A stretch of 64,000 nucleotides of DNA from Fulvia fulva (GCF_020509005.1 NC_063022.1:62001-126000); one strand, 5' to 3'; positions 46,132-59,778 are shown, counted from the first letter of the stretch. Notes: a model not told the origin generated them from the letters alone. Program-made: numbers and translations.

Positions 46132-49100
46132 GGTTATAAGCCCGGGTTTATATAGGAATAAGAGCAACCTATATTAGTATAGGTTACTTATATCCCTTAC
46201 TATCGTAGTAGAAAACATCTAGGAATTAGAAGTCTACCCCGTCTATCCTATTAAGGAGCTTAGTTCGATACTAAGTAATAGGTAACCTAGATAAGGACTC
46301 TATATAGCTTACTTAAAGCCAATACCTTAAAGATACTCTATAGGCAGAACTGCATCGAGATACTATTAAGAAGGACTTTAAGTAAGTCATTTAAAGCTCT
46401 ACTAGGAGAGACAGACCTATGTCCTAGCCCTAAGACCTTATACCGCTCCTTCTTTACTTTACTAAGTAGGCCTTAGTATCTACACCTACGAACTTTCCTA
46501 TTCTATACTAGAAGCCTTAGTAGGATCTGAGCTACTACTTTAGAACATATACACCTTGTTTCATTATATCTAATCATTTATAGATTTATACTAGGAGAAG
46601 ATAGAGGAGAAGGGAGGCAAAATCCTAATTCTTAGGAGGGACAATTAGAAGAGATAGTTCAACCTTTAGAGATATAAGATAGAGAGCCAATTAGCATTCT
46701 TTATAATTGATGACCTAATAGAAGTGTCTTTTAACAACATTAAGGGCAAGACTCTAAAACTCTAAGAAGAGGCTATAACTAAAGAGATCCTTAATACGCT
46801 AATATAGACAAGACATAATATAGTATACAACTTCAGTATCCTTAGTAGGATTATAGAAGAAGATGAATTTGAGCTTAAGGGCTTATGTAAATCTAGAAGA
46901 GCTGCTAAGAAGTAGGTGTATCTCTAGAACAAGTATAGCTAGGTGCTACCAACCTATATATATGAGCTTATAAAGCAATTTATGACCTTTAAGATGAGTA
47001 AAGAGTTCACTATTAGATCTATATAGACACACCTAGTTTCTCTTAGAAAAAGGATTACTAATGTTGACCTAGAGGGTCAGTATTATAGGAAAGCTAATGT
47101 AAGGATGACCTAGCTCTTAAGCTCACTACTACCTAACTACTATATAGCTAGGGATACTATTATAGCTTGGCTAAAGATAGATCATAAAAGGACCTTAAAG
47201 ATCCTTAAAGCTTAAGAAGCTAGGTTAGATCCCTCTAAGGCTAAGTATAGTATAGCAGCTACCTAGGTCAAGCCCTTAGGTCTAGTAAGACTACTCTCCT
47301 ACCTTCTCTATAAGAAGGATTATCTAATTAAGGACTACCCTAGTCTACCTAAGGCAAGAAAGGTCCTTAGATCTCATTCCTAACCACTATCTTCCTAGAA
47401 TATAACATATGTTAAGGAGAAGAGAACTCTACTACCTACTTCAAGGAGGACACTAAGAGAGAAGTCCTCTATAGAAGAACTTAAGAAAATAGTGAAGAAA
47501 CTCAGCTCTAATATACTGACGCTCTAGAAGAACTAGGCCTAGTCTTATACCTCTAAAGCAAAGAAGACTAGAAAAGGTTTTTCCGCCTAAGAGTCACGTG
47601 ACTTATACAGCTCATCCCTAGAGACAATGTCTAATAATAATGAGTATAATGAAGTGGCTTACTTAACTATAGAAGTCTAAGGCAAGTTCCCCTCGTCAGA
47701 GTGGTTACTTAACTCCTATGCTTTATCCTATATAACTGACTAAAGCTATCTCTTCAGATCTATAACTCCCTTAATAAGGAAGAAATAGATCAAAGTAGGA
47801 GGTGGGTTTTTATTAGCCACTTATATTAGGAATGTAGAGATGAGTAGAAGAGCTAGTAGAAAAGTTGTTTTAGAAGATGTCCTACTTATACCTAAGCTTA
47901 GAGTAAACCTAGTTTTATAGAACTAGTTTAGTAAGTAGTTTAGTGTTTAACCTCTATCATTTTCTCTTGTTTCCCCCTCTAGTAAGACTGTTGTCTAGAC
48001 AAAGCTCCTTAGGGGGGTTCTATTTATTAATGAGATTTCTCCTCTCCTATAAGAACGGGTATATTACTTATTATATACACTACTAATAGAGAATGCCTTT
48101 GTGACTGCTCAATTAGAGACCGACCTAAAGTAGCGGGAGCTTTAGTATAGAAGATTTACATACTTTAGGAAGAATTTGCTCTAGAATCTTTATAAGGTAA
48201 TAGACTTAAAAGAACCTATTCCTATCCCTAAGGATAGCTTTCACTAGTATAGAGTATATTTAATAGCAAAGATGAAGAAGTACAAAGGCAAAGTTATAGA
48301 GAGAAGACCTAAAAGACTTACCCTTGTATCTATTGACATATATAGCCTACTACTAATCTCAAGACTAGGATTTAAATACTAGCTTAAGATTGTTAACAAC
48401 TTCTCTAGGAAGAAGTAGACCTTTCCTCTTAGGAAAAGAGAAGATGCTCTAGTTGCTCTCTAGAACTAGAAGATTAAAGTAGAGATGAAATCATTAGCGT
48501 AGCTGAAAGTAGTAAGGCTTAACAATATAAAAGAACTTATTATATTAGTAAAGCAGTAGGAGAAGAATTTAGGGATTAGGCTCGAGCCGACTAAGGTATA
48601 CAACTCTCTATAGAATAGACTAGTTAAGAGGTCAATACAAACCTTAGAGGACTCTATAAGGGCAATGCTTAAAGAGGCTAAAATGCCGGTTAAATTTTGG
48701 CCTAAAGCACTAGAGGCCTAAACTTATATAAGGAACAAACTGCTAAATAGCCTAGATTACGATAGGTTTAAGGTTTCACTAGATAAGGCTTTTAATAGTA
48801 TCAAACCGACTATTAACTATTTGAAAGTTTAGGGAGTAAAGCTATTGTCTATATAGACACAAGATCCTAACCTTAATAGGCAAGAAGTAACAAGCTAATA
48901 AATAGGGGTAAAGAAGTAGTGTTTATTAGGTATATTAAAAACATAGCTAAAGCCTAGCTCTTTTGGGAACTAGACATAAGAGCTGTTAAACAACACATAT
49001 ATGTAGACTTCTTTAAGGACTAGCCTAGAGGTGATATAGATCTTAATGTTCTAACATTAAATCTACTAAGTAGCGTACTAGCTAGGAAGCCCTTAGGAAG

Positions 49101-51281
49101 GCCGAGGAAGAACGTATCCTTAGGACAATCTACCTACTATTTAGGCGTCTATTAAAGCACCCCCGAAATAGATCAGCTAATTAAGAGCCCTAAAGTCGCT
49201 TAGCCGAGAAAGCTATTTGTATAACTTCCCTAACCTCCGGAGAACGTAGGGGAATTTCAGAAAATCGATTAGCTAATTAAGAGAAGCTCCCTAGATCCCT
49301 AGGAAATAGACGTTACTAGGTCACAAGTAACGGTGCCTATATCATCCCTTAGAAAGAGAAAGCCTGACTATAATGTTAAGGGCTATAATATAAAACAGAA
49401 AGCCCTAAAATCTATAGTCCTTAAGCCCGAACTAACTACTAAAGTAGGAGAAGTAATAGACCTCTTAGAGAACCTTGCTGCTTTTCACTAAGCTTTCTTT
49501 GTAGCTATATAATCAGTAGACAGTTCAATACTATAGGATAGCGAATTCCTAGAAGAAGTTAAGGAAATAGCCTTTGTAGCAACTATAGAAGCTATTATAT
49601 ACAAGCAAGAGGTCCTAATTCTAAAATCCTATAAGGATGCTATAAAAAATAAGAAATAGGGACATCTTTAGAAGGAAGCAATCTAAAAGGAACTAGATGC
49701 TCTATAGAGTAATAACACCTAGGAAATTTCTGTTCTACTAAAAGGAGCAAATCTAGTTATATTAAGATAGGTCTTTAATATTAAGAGAAGCATTAGTAGA
49801 GCTATTAAAAAGTTCAAGGCTAGACTAGTTATAAGGGGCTTCTTACAGAAGTTTGGTGTTGACTTTATAGAGACATTTACACCTACAGTAAGACAGGACA
49901 CCCTTAGGGTGTTTATAGCTATTATATATAAGAAGGATCTTCATCTTTACTAAGTAGATATAAACAATGCATTTATAGAAAGCACCCTCTATAAAGACAT
50001 CTTTATGTTACCACTACTAGGAGTTGAGCTTCTACTAAACATAGTGTTTAAAATCCTTAAAAGCTTATATAGACTTAAGCAAGTAGCTAGAGATTAGAAT
50101 CAACTCTATGTATTAAAGCTTAGAGAGATTAGATTCACATAGTCAGAAGTAGATCTATACCTACTTATCTATAAGAAGAGAGAGATTATAATCCTTATAT
50201 ATATAGATAACATTCTAATTACTATACTAAAGTTAATAGATGTTCTCTAGTTCAAAAGAGAACTTAGCAAGATCTTCAAGATTAAAGATCTAGGTAAACC
50301 TAAAAAGATCCTAAGTATAAGAGTTATAAGGGACAGGAAGAGAGGAATTCTAAAACTTAACTAAGGACACTTTATTAGGGATAGCCTAGCTAAGATAGGA
50401 ATAAACTATAAGAAGGCAGCACCTACACACTTACCTATAGACAGCTATAAAGCCCTTAAAACTTCAAGCTATATAGATAAGAGGTGTGACAAGGTAGAGT
50501 ACTAGAGTATTAATAGTACTTAGATGTAGCTAGTAACAATTATAAGGCTATACATTGCTTTTGCCTTAGGAAGGATAAGCTTATTTATAAGTGACCTATC
50601 TACCTACTATATAAAGGCTTTAAAGAAGATCACTAGGTACCTAAGATTATAACCTAATCTAGGACTTCAGTTCTTAAAGTCTAGAAAAGGACACCTTATT
50701 AGATACTATAATTCTGATTATACTATAGACAAAGTAGACAGAGTCTCAATCCTTAGGTATATCTTCTTCCTCTATAGGGCACCAGTTTCTTAGATAAGTA
50801 AGAAGCAAAAGTCTGTAGCAACATCTATAATAGAGGCTGAATTTATAGCTATAAATATATATACGAAGCAGTCCTAATTCCTAGCTTTACTACTAAGAGA
50901 AATGGATTATCTAGAGTTAGTAGGAGACTGTTCCTATTAACTAAGAGTCACTAGAAACTAGGAGACTATATCAAATTTGAGACCAGTCTAATTAGGAGAT
51001 AACAATCAAGCTGCCCTCACCCTAGTAAAAGATGTATATATTTATAACAAGTCGAAGCACATTAATATTGCCTATAACGCTGTTAGGAAACTTTAGTAGA
51101 GGAGGCTTATTGCTATTAAGTACACCCTAACCTCTAGGATAGTTATAGACGGGTTTATAAAACCAAAGACTAGTCTACACTTCTAGAGGTTTATAAGCTA
51201 GCTTAACCTGTCATAAAAAGGTCTAAGTACAATTAACAGGAATTGAGCAGACTATAACCTCCTATACGAGATAAGTAGGAG

Positions 51282-51516
51282 TGTTAAGATATAGTATCTC
51301 AAAGGGAGTCAACAATTAGGAAGTGATCTAGTAGCCTAAGGCATCTACAATAACTCAGCTTATAGGGAGATACCTTCTCTCCCCTTTAGCTTAGATAGAC
51401 ATCTAATACAATCAATATATTAGTTCCTAATATATTGCTATATGCTTGTGCTATTAGTTAGTTAAAGATTGATCTCTTACTCTACTCCGCTACTATCTAC
51501 CCGTACCTATTTAATA
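51282..51516 (+). repeat. 3' LTR of Copia C5
   Basis: A 235-bp direct repeat of 45897-46131, followed by GTACG. Confidence 0.92.
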
Positions 51517-54500
51517 GTACGTATACTATAGCCGGAAACACCCGGCGTACTTAAGCTAATACCTAACCCGGATCGCCGCGAAAGGGAAGGCTAACTAAGC
51601 ACGAATAACGACCCTAGCGAGGTACCCTACCCCGCTATAAGGTAGCGCTTAATATAAAGGCTTCAAGGCGGCAAAAAGAAAGAGAACGGAGGAGGTAATA
51701 AGGGGCACCCTACCGAGTACGTACCCGCCGCTAGGACGGCTAAGGGGGCTAAATAGGGCGGCAAACGAGACAGGATAGATACGGATTTTTAGAACACCCC
51801 TACCGACCGAAGGCCTACTAACCTAAGAGGAAGTTACGATAACCGTAGGCACTACTTAAGCCCGGAGTACCCCTATAGACATTATCCTAGCTAGCCTATA
51901 ATAGTAGTACAGGACAACCTTACTATTATATAGTATAACGTTAATAAGAGTAAAGATAAGGTCTAACTCTACTTCCTATAAGAACTCGACTACTAAAAGC
52001 ACTATATCGTAGCGCTATAGGAACCTTAGGCTAACCTATATATAAGCAAACCGGTAACCTATAACGACTAACGATACTATACGGTAATCGGTAGGGGTAT
52101 AGGATACACCCTAAGAATATATACCTACGTAAGTAAGGCTATTAGTATAGAAGTATAGAAGGTCGTACTATAGCCGGAGGGCTACTAGGGGGACACAACG
52201 ACAATCGAAATAGTAATAGGCTAGGGAACCGTCCGAATCTATAACGTCTATAACCCTCCCCTATAAGGACGAACGAGTAGAGACCTAGGAACCCTAGCTA
52301 CGCTAGACCGGATACTCGAATAAGGGGATATATACTAAGTCCTAGTAGGCGACTTTAACCTTTACTACCCGTAATAGGGTCTAGACTTCACCCCCCTATA
52401 CGTATACCTAGGAGGCAAGTTACTTAAAATCACCGCGAGCCGCGATATAGAACTAGCGACCCTAAAGGGTATAGAGATATAGAAGGCGAGATTAAGCGTA
52501 AGTACGATTAACCTATACTTCCTCTCGAGAGAGCTAGTAACGAGACTAGACAAGTGCCGCTCGAACCTCTTACTTGAAGTAGGATTAGACTATATCCTGA
52601 TCTAGACAATAATCGAGGTAGGAGTCGAGGAGGAACCTATAGCGGAGCCGTACCTAAACTAGAAGAAGGCCCCGTAGGAAGAAATCCGAGGTGAACTAGC
52701 GGTACGACTATACAATAATAGAGTAAATAAGGGACTAGAAGTAGGAACAGAAGCAGAATAAGAAGCCGAGCTCGACAAAGAAGCCGAACAGATAACGATA
52801 GTCGTATAGGAGGTAGCTCGTTAGTATATACCCTATATTCGACCTTCTTAAAGACAGAAGCTATTCTAGACCCCGGCGTGTACGGAAAGGGTAAAGGAGG
52901 CGAGGAGAGCTAGACGAGAGTAGACGAAGGAGTATATATAAGTAATATAGGACGTAAACTAAAGGGCTAGCTAAGCTAAGAAAGCCTAGATACGTCGGGA
53001 CAAATAGCTAGACTAGAGAACGACGGTAGGGCTCGTAATAGAGAACCCTAACTAGATATAGCGACTAGCAAGGTAGGCAAGAGCTAGAGGGATAGAGAAG
53101 ACGCCTCACTTCCCGCCTATAGTCGATATAACGGGAACGCTAAGGTTAACGCCGGAGGAAAAAGCGAAGGCGTTTACGGACTACTTCTTCTTAATATAAG
53201 TCGACGCGGACCTAACGGATATAGTAGGTACGTCGTACCCGGAACTACTAGATATATACTAGACAGTCTAGCTAGGCGAGGTTAAGGCGGTAATAGGACA
53301 GCTTAAGGGAAGAAAGGCCCTAGGGTCCGACAAAATCCTAACCCTCCTACTAAAGGAATATAAAGAGGAAATTGCCCCGAGTTTAGTTAAGCTTTTTACT
53401 ACTTGTCTACGGAAAGGCTACTATCCGAAGCCGTATAGAGACTCCCTAATAGTAGTTATCCGGAAGCTATAGTAGGAAAACTATAATAGGCTTAAGTTAT
53501 ATAGACCGATTACGCTCCTAAATATAGTAGGGAAGATCCTAGAGAAGGTAGTAGCCTAGAGACTTATAAAACTAGTCGAGGAGAATAACATCCTCCCGGA
53601 GATATAGATAGGAGGGAGAAGTGACCGCTTAACCCTTATAGTAATAGAACTAATAACCGAACAGATCTAAACCCTCTAGTACTATAGACGGAATAGAATA
53701 GCATTACTACTCTCCCTAGACATCTCCGGAGTATTCAATAACGTTTCCTACGAAAGACTACTCTATATACTCCGACAGAAGGGAGTCTCCGTATAGGCCA
53801 CGAAATTTATATACTCCTTCCTTAAAGAGAGGACTACGAGAATAGTCCTCGGGAGGTATAAATCCGATAGGGTATACGTAGAGACCGGAATCCCCTAAGG
53901 ATCTACGCTATCTCCGATCCTATTCCTAATCTTTATAGCCGACCTTATCCCCTTACTTACGTCCCCTTAGACTTCGGCGTTAGGCTTCGTAGACGACATA
54001 AACATCCTAGCCTAGTCCGCAATAATAGAGGAAAACTATAGACTACTTACGGAGAGACATAGAGTATACGAGGACTAGGCTAGACGCTACGGCGTCCGTT
54101 TTGCCCTAGAGAAATACTAGCTAATCCACTTTAGTAAAGCGAGGACCTACTATAATATATAGGCAACTATAATAATCTAGGGATACGAGACGAAGCCCTC
54201 CCCCGAACTCCGAGTACTAGGAATCTAGCTAGACCCAAAGCTAAGCTAGAACCTATAGATTAAGAAGGCCTATAACAGAGTATAAGTAAACGAGGCATTA
54301 ATAACACGTCTTACTAAGTCAACATAGGGGGCGACCTTCGACAAAGCAAGAATAATATATAAAGTAATCGTTCAACTAGCGATACTTTACGGGGTATAAA
54401 TCTAGGGCACGGGGGGAGTCGATAAGCTAGTGCCGCGACGGATCGAACAGCCTCTTAATCGAACCTAAGTAGGCAACTTAAGAAGAATTCTCGGAGCGTA

Positions 54501-55230
54501 TAAGACTATACCGACGAGAGTAGCCGAGATAGAGACCGGGACACTACCTATCCGTCACTATATCTAAGGGATAAGGATCTAATATACGGCGAAGACGATA
54601 GGGTACCTAGTACAGTAAACTATCTACGATAAGATAGTACGAATCGTATAGAGATACAGTCGGCTATATATAGGACCGTACGTAAGGAGGAGTTAGAAGC
54701 GGGACGACGTACGGGTTTTTAGGAAAATATAAGGAACGCCGGAATGGCTAGCGAGGGAGGAGGAGGGACGAAGAACCCGGGAAAGGAAGGGGAATAAGGG
54801 AAAGTCCTAGAGCCTCGTAGAGTAGGTAGCCGGCTACCTATAGGAATAGGGATGGAACAGCAACCCGCTAGCGAGAATAGGCCCCCTAGCCCTACGAACC
54901 TTCTAGAGACACAACTACCTCCTATACCGCGACCTTATAAGGGCAGAAGCAAGCGTAATAATCTAAATCCGGTCCGAATATATCGGGCTTCGGGCTTACT
55001 TATATAGGAGGAACGTCCTAGACATAGACAACCTAGCGTACGAGTGTGGCTACCCGTCGTAGAACCCGAAATATATAGTCGTACGGTGCCTATAGTAGGT
55101 AGAAGGGCGGAGCATATAGAGAGCGAGAGCAGCTAGACGCGACTACTAGTCGATCGTTACGAACAAGAGCGACGTATAGAGGATAGCACGTTAGGTCCTA
55201 AGACAAGGATACCTTACCCAGTTTAAACTA
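51517..55230 (+). mobile_element. Non-LTR retrotransposon (LINE) fossil, Tad1/I-like
   Basis: A RIP-saturated LINE. An apurinic-type endonuclease is traceable from about 51890 to 52640 by the blocks YNVNKSKDKV, VYNPP, VGDFNLYYP and DYILI. Reverse transcriptase follows at about 53240-54200: RKALGSDKI, LYRPITLLNIVGKILEKVV, LSLDISGVFNNV and FVDDINIL (about 53985). A C-terminal Cys/His segment (ECGYPS...VRC) lies at about 55040-55090. Nearly every Trp and Gln codon has become a stop. The clade is judged from domain order and block wording only. The 3' end is uncertain, since RIP fades around 55200-55260. Confidence 0.82.
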
Positions 55231-55530
55231 GCCAACGAGACAGAGGAGTGGATAGAGAAGAGGAGGGAGACCAAGGGGATGCAGACAAGGTAGTCATCAG
55301 GGCAGGCCCATGACACTAGTGCACCCTTTATAAGGAAAGCGGGAAGGCAAACAACGGACAACAGTAGCATAGGAGAGGAGAGGGGTTTTCAACGCGAGCG
55401 GTTTCCCCTTCGAAAGACAGAAGTACGTAGAACAGCTGCATGGGCCAGGAGGCACCACAACAGCTTAATGAATAATATATATATATATATAGCAGCTACG
55501 AAAGAGACTCGCGTGATCCGTCCCCTTAGC
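55231..55530. other. Transition zone between LINE and Tc1 relic
   Basis: 300 bp in which CpA and TpG reappear at normal frequency. It may be the LINE 3' untranslated tail followed by the 3' side of the Tc1-type relic. It includes an (AT)n run at 55475-55491. No gene is seen. Confidence 0.4.
55475..55491. repeat. (AT)n microsatellite
   Basis: About 17 bp of alternating A and T. It could be a LINE tail or a target expansion next to the Tc1-type relic. Confidence 0.8.
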
Positions 55531-56460
55531 CTACCCTTTATATGCTTCCTTCAAGAACAGCTCGAACTTCTCACACGAACCAACATCACCGTATTCAGGG
55601 CACCGCCGCCAATAGCGCTTCATCTACTGCTTCAACAGGCGGAAGGTCTTCTCGATGGGGTTGTAGTCCGGCGAATAGGGCGGTAGGAAGAGCAGCCTGA
55701 CACTATATTCGAAGCACATCTCTTCTACTTCGACACGGTCGTGCGTTGCGCAATTATCTATTACTATCACCGAGCGACGGCCTGGAAAGGGCTCATACCA
55801 CGGCAACACGTCCACCATCAACTACGCGATGAAGTCCTGCTTCTTGACACTGCCCTGCTTGATAAGGGGGTTAGGGAGGTATCCGTCGAGGGTGTAGGCC
55901 GGTAGTAGGCTATATCGCTCACTATAGTGAAGGTGCTGTTTGTCGTACGTAGGCATGCCTCTGGGCGCCTATCCACGGCGCCGGTGAGTGACCTTATCAC
56001 TACAATATGTCTCATCCACATACACCAACTGATATGGCTAGTAGCTATGCAGGAGCCCTTCGAACATCGACCGTACGACAGGATCTCGCTACTTAGCAAA
56101 CCTCGACAACACCTTGTTCGTGAAGGTCGTATCCTCTAGCAACCGCTCGATCGTATCACACGACACCCACACCTTATACTCCTCCGCCAGCATCACCTGC
56201 AGCTCATCACACTAGTATGTGCTTCGCTCCGCCAATACACCCTCCAAGAAGTCCCTCATAGCAGGCGTAATCACGCGCGGCCGTCCACCTTTCGCAGGAA
56301 TCACGGTGCCAGTATCCTTCCATCTCTTGATCAGGTTGTAGATGGCAGTCCGCGTGCCTCTATTGTCACCTAGCAACAGCTTCACCACTTCAGGACCCTT
56401 CCAATCGTCGTCAAGGCAGTGTTGAATGAGATTGCGGTCCTGGTTGGTAAGGGGGGCCAT
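55531..56460 (-). pseudogene. Tc1/mariner-type transposase relic (DD34E)
   Basis: About 310 codons on the minus strand from ATG at 56460. A helix-turn-helix region (TNQDRNLIQHCLDDDW...GRPRVITP) forms the first 90 residues. The DDE domain has the first Asp in YVDETYC (about 56020), the second in IDNCATHD (about 55757) and Glu in NPIEKTF (about 55650), with 34 residues between the last two. Six in-frame TAG codons (56212, 56089, 56038, 55969, 55822 and 55624) all fit TGG or CAG changed by RIP; another TAG at 55531 may be the end. There are no frameshifts. Terminal inverted repeats were not found with confidence. Confidence 0.88.
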
Positions 56461-56481
56461 ATTCGAGCAGCGAGCGCGCAA

Positions 56482-57912
56482 GAACGGTGAGGTGTCCGGA
56501 CAAGCTGATTGCTGCGCTGGATAGCTACACCTCAGATTGGTCTATACCGCTAATATCCAGGCTTCATTGTGAGGTTGGCGACGGTGAGGTCAAAATGAGA
56601 TAATGGGACTGTAAAGATCAAGTTGCTAACTAATTTGGTGGGGCAGGGTCCGAGTTGTCCTGGCCCTTTTGCGGGATAGAATAACCATCAGTTCCACAGA
56701 CTCGTACACTTGCGAATCGTCGCGGAAGGAAACGGCCTCCGGGCGGGTCGCGTCTTCTGTTTGGGTCGTCCGTTCTCATAAAGGTGTCACACAGCAGTCC
56801 CCAGCGCGTAATGCATCCGCTCGAGCGAAGGTCGCATGTCAGCCTGGTCCATGATGGTTGACTGATCTGCCGGTCGGCATGGGAGCTGGAGGGGGAGGGG
56901 GAGGTCGACGGTACGGCAGAGGATGCCAGAGTTGGCTCCGAGTGTTGCAGGTTTGCGCCGACATTGCTTGGCATTCGGATGAATCCTTCCCGTCGGTCGG
57001 CTTCCCCTCTCTTGCGGGGCAGACATAGGGCAACACCGTAGTTGCACGCCTTCCAACCTCAATTCTCGCCGACCAACGTCGATATTGGATATTGTCGTTG
57101 GTAATAATGATGCCGTGTCCGTATTGTTGCATCTGCGGCCTTTCTAGCTAATATTGCCCCCCATTTTCCAGCCTGTTTTGGCTTTCGGAGCTTACGGATA
57201 GCTGTAACGGCGGCTTAATAGGGCAAGGTGTGTGCTTGTGCTCCGTGCATCTTTAGACTATTCTGACGCCAACGCGGCGCGTCGCTATGCAGTCGAGCAG
57301 CGCTCGGCGTGGTTTTAGGCGAACAACGATACACACCGTAACACACGACAATATCGCAACGGCATAATAGTAGCTCTGGGCTATTCACGACGGCGTCAAG
57401 CCACGATATCTAGAAAGTGGTAATCTGCGTTGGAGCAACGATACAGACTCTTGCTTGACGTCTAAACGTCCTGTCGCACGAGGACTTCGCAAACGACGAA
57501 TACAGTGGCAAGACGCTTCCTGACAGCGCTTTCATCTGCAATCGTGTTGGGACCATCGGCCTCAATCTCAAGCCGAGAGAACATAGCCCGCCACAATAAT
57601 CACCATGTCATCGCCAACAGCTGTCAACGTGGTACTCCGCTCTAGTGCAGATCCTGCCGGTGGTGCGAGTGCGACCTTGTGGAGCAGGAATGGCTCCGCT
57701 GACTACGACAGCCGCCGTTCGCAACACTCCGATGGCCAAGGACGATCGTCGCGTAGCAGGTGCATAAATCAAGAACGGGCCCCAACGCACTGGACAACTC
57801 CACCCACAGCCCTGAAGACGCTGTACTGGGCGCTTGGTACCCAGCGCCCTTCAAAGGGATCACAGAACCCTCTGCTCGTGTAGCAACACCTTCAAAGTCA
57901 GCATCTAGCAAT
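56482..57912. other. Non-repeat spacer upstream of the P450 gene
   Basis: About 1.4 kb with normal CpA/TpG content. Open frames at 56630-56974, 56787-57132 (minus) and 57605-57883 (plus) have no recognisable domain, are Arg/Ser/Pro-rich and overlap one another, so no gene is called. The last 300 bp presumably holds the promoter and 5' leader of the P450 gene. The 57605-57883 frame would be an upstream frame if transcription starts that far out. Confidence 0.5.
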
Positions 57913-59624
57913 ATGCATTCAGCAATCCTCCTCCCATTGCTGGGCTTTGCGGCCCTGGCGTTGTACAAGGTAGTGACTATCGTGGTAACTTCCATCGAGA
58001 ATAGCTGTACGTTCGGGTATTACATATGCTTCTTCGTTTCTTCAACTGATCACGCCAACAGCGAAAGCACGACAACTCGGCTGCAAAGATGCTCCAGCAT
58101 ACCCCAACTGCGGCTTCTTTGGTCTACGACATGTCAAGGAGCTTCAAGCAGCCGACGCCAAACAGCAGTTCCTGGAGTTCCTCCAGGAAAGGCAAAAGAA
58201 CATGAGCAGGCTGCATGGAAGGGAGTGCACGACATTCTCGTTCAATGTCCTGGGCACCAAAGTCTACTTTACATCTGACCCCAAGAACATTCAAGCTATC
58301 CTTGCTACACAATTCGCCGACTACGATCTTGGCTCAACCCGACACGCGATCATGAGCCAGACTCTCGGTGATGGCATCTTCGTCCAGGATGGTGAGAAGT
58401 GGAGCCATTCTCGAGCTATGCTTCGACCCAACTTCGTCCGTGAGCAGATTTCGGACCTTGATATGGAAGAACGACATGTTCAAAGTCTTATCAACGTCAT
58501 GCCTGTACAGAATGACGGCTGGACCAACTTCACGGACATCCAGACACTATTCTTCCGTCTCACCATCGATGCTGCCACGGAATTCCTCTTCGGCCAGAGT
58601 GTGGACAGCCAGCTCGCGGAAGCTTCGAACGCAGAACCCAACAAGTCTGATTCCCAGAAACAGGACGAGCGTGCTTTCTCCAAGAACTTCGATCAAGCAC
58701 AAGCCACTATGGCCAAGAAGTTCAGACTCGCCGATATGCATTGGCTGCACAGTCCCAAAGAGTACAAGGTCAACAACAAAATAGTCAACGACTTCGTCAG
58801 ACACTACGTCGACATCGCACTTGCCAAGGGAACGTCCGAGAAGAAAGCTGAAGAGGGTCATGCTGGGAAGGAGAAGTATGTCTTCCTCGAGGCCATCGCA
58901 CAGCAGACTCGCGACCCAGACGAGATTCGTGCCCAGCTTTTGAACATCCTCCTCGCCGGCCGTGACACTACTGCTTCTCTGCTGTCCTGGTGCTTCCACC
59001 AGCTGCTTCGTCACCCAGAAGTCTTTGACAAGCTCCGGACCACGGTCGTGGAAACATTCGGCACATATGATAATCCTCAGGACATCTCCTTCGCCACCTT
59101 GAAGGGATGTCAATACCTCCAGTACGTGCTGAACGAGACGCTTCGACTCTGGACTGTGGTGCCTGGAAACAGTCGAAGAAGCAACAAGCCCACCACACTT
59201 CCTCGTGGTGGTGGCCCAGACGGCAATTCGCCCGTCTTCATCCCGGCTGACACCGGTGTTGACTACTCAATCCACATCATGCACCGCCGCAAGGACCTCT
59301 GGGGCGAAGATGCCGACGAGTTCAAGCCTGAGCGATTCGTTGGAAGGAGGGCGGGCTGGGAGTTCTTGCCGTTCAACGGAGGGTAAGCAAATTGTAAGCA
59401 TCTTCCGTGACGCTCGTGCTGACATTATTGACAGTCCAAGAATCTGCATCGGACAGCAGTTTGCTCTTACTGAGTCCAGCTATGTTATGGTCAGGTTGTT
59501 GCAGAAGTACGACAAGCTCGAGGCTGCGCCAGGTCAACTTGATGGCCCGGTGAGAAGCAACCTCACACTGACGAGTTGTCCTGCAAACCCAGTCACGTTG
59601 AAGCTGCGGGAAGCGAAGAACTAA
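57913..59624 (+). CDS. Cytochrome P450, CYP52-like (alkane/fatty-acid hydroxylase type)
   Basis: Three exons (57913-58006, 58062-59382, 59435-59624) give 534 residues. The introns of 55 and 52 bp have GT...AG ends; the first has CTGAT as branch site. The N-terminus carries one hydrophobic membrane anchor (residues 1-30), as expected for an endoplasmic reticulum P450. The I-helix has AGRDTTA at about 329-335, the ExxR motif NETLR is near 388-392, and the haem loop FNGGPRICIG spans the second intron with ligand Cys476. The text around LPRGGGPDG...[20 protein letters not shown] is typical of the CYP52 clan, whose members hydroxylate n-alkanes and fatty acids at the terminal carbon. The substrate here is inferred. 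It is the first intact gene beside the transposon block, and converges with the BTB gene 155 bp downstream. Confidence 0.92.
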
Positions 59625-59778
59625 AGACCGAAACCCTCACAGTAGCGGGAGTCGAGGAATGTAAGGTACAATCTACGGATACACTTCAAAGCAGTTTCAT
59701 CCCACACTAGTCTCCTCGGCCAAGTTCCCCAAAGACTTCCCATCTATTCCTGACGGACGTCGTCACCGGCTCATCCAC

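Larger units (their letters stand above)
45897..51516 (+). mobile_element. Copia C5: full-length decayed copy of the C1 family
   Basis: 5620 bp, colinear with C1, with 235-bp LTRs (45897-46131 and 51282-51516) and target duplication GTACG at 45892-45896 and 51517-51521. RIP is heavy but not saturated. The primer site at 46132 is recognisable (GGTTATAAGCCCGGG). Gag, protease, integrase, RT and RNase H can all be traced but are full of stops. It keeps seven bases (A plus six G, 48011-48017) where C1 has nine G, showing the ancestral frame. Confidence 0.95.

Noticed and set aside
55446..56672. Terminal inverted repeats of the Tc1-type relic (GGGCCAGGA near 55444 and its complement near 56662)
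   Set aside because: Only nine bases match, then the sequences diverge, and no TA target site adjoins them.
57605..57883. A 92-codon frame just upstream of the P450 gene
   Set aside because: Low-complexity Ser/Arg text, no domain and a position in the likely promoter or leader; kept only as a note.
58124..59449. Minus-strand and off-frame openings across the P450 gene
   Set aside because: Shadows of the P450 coding frame.
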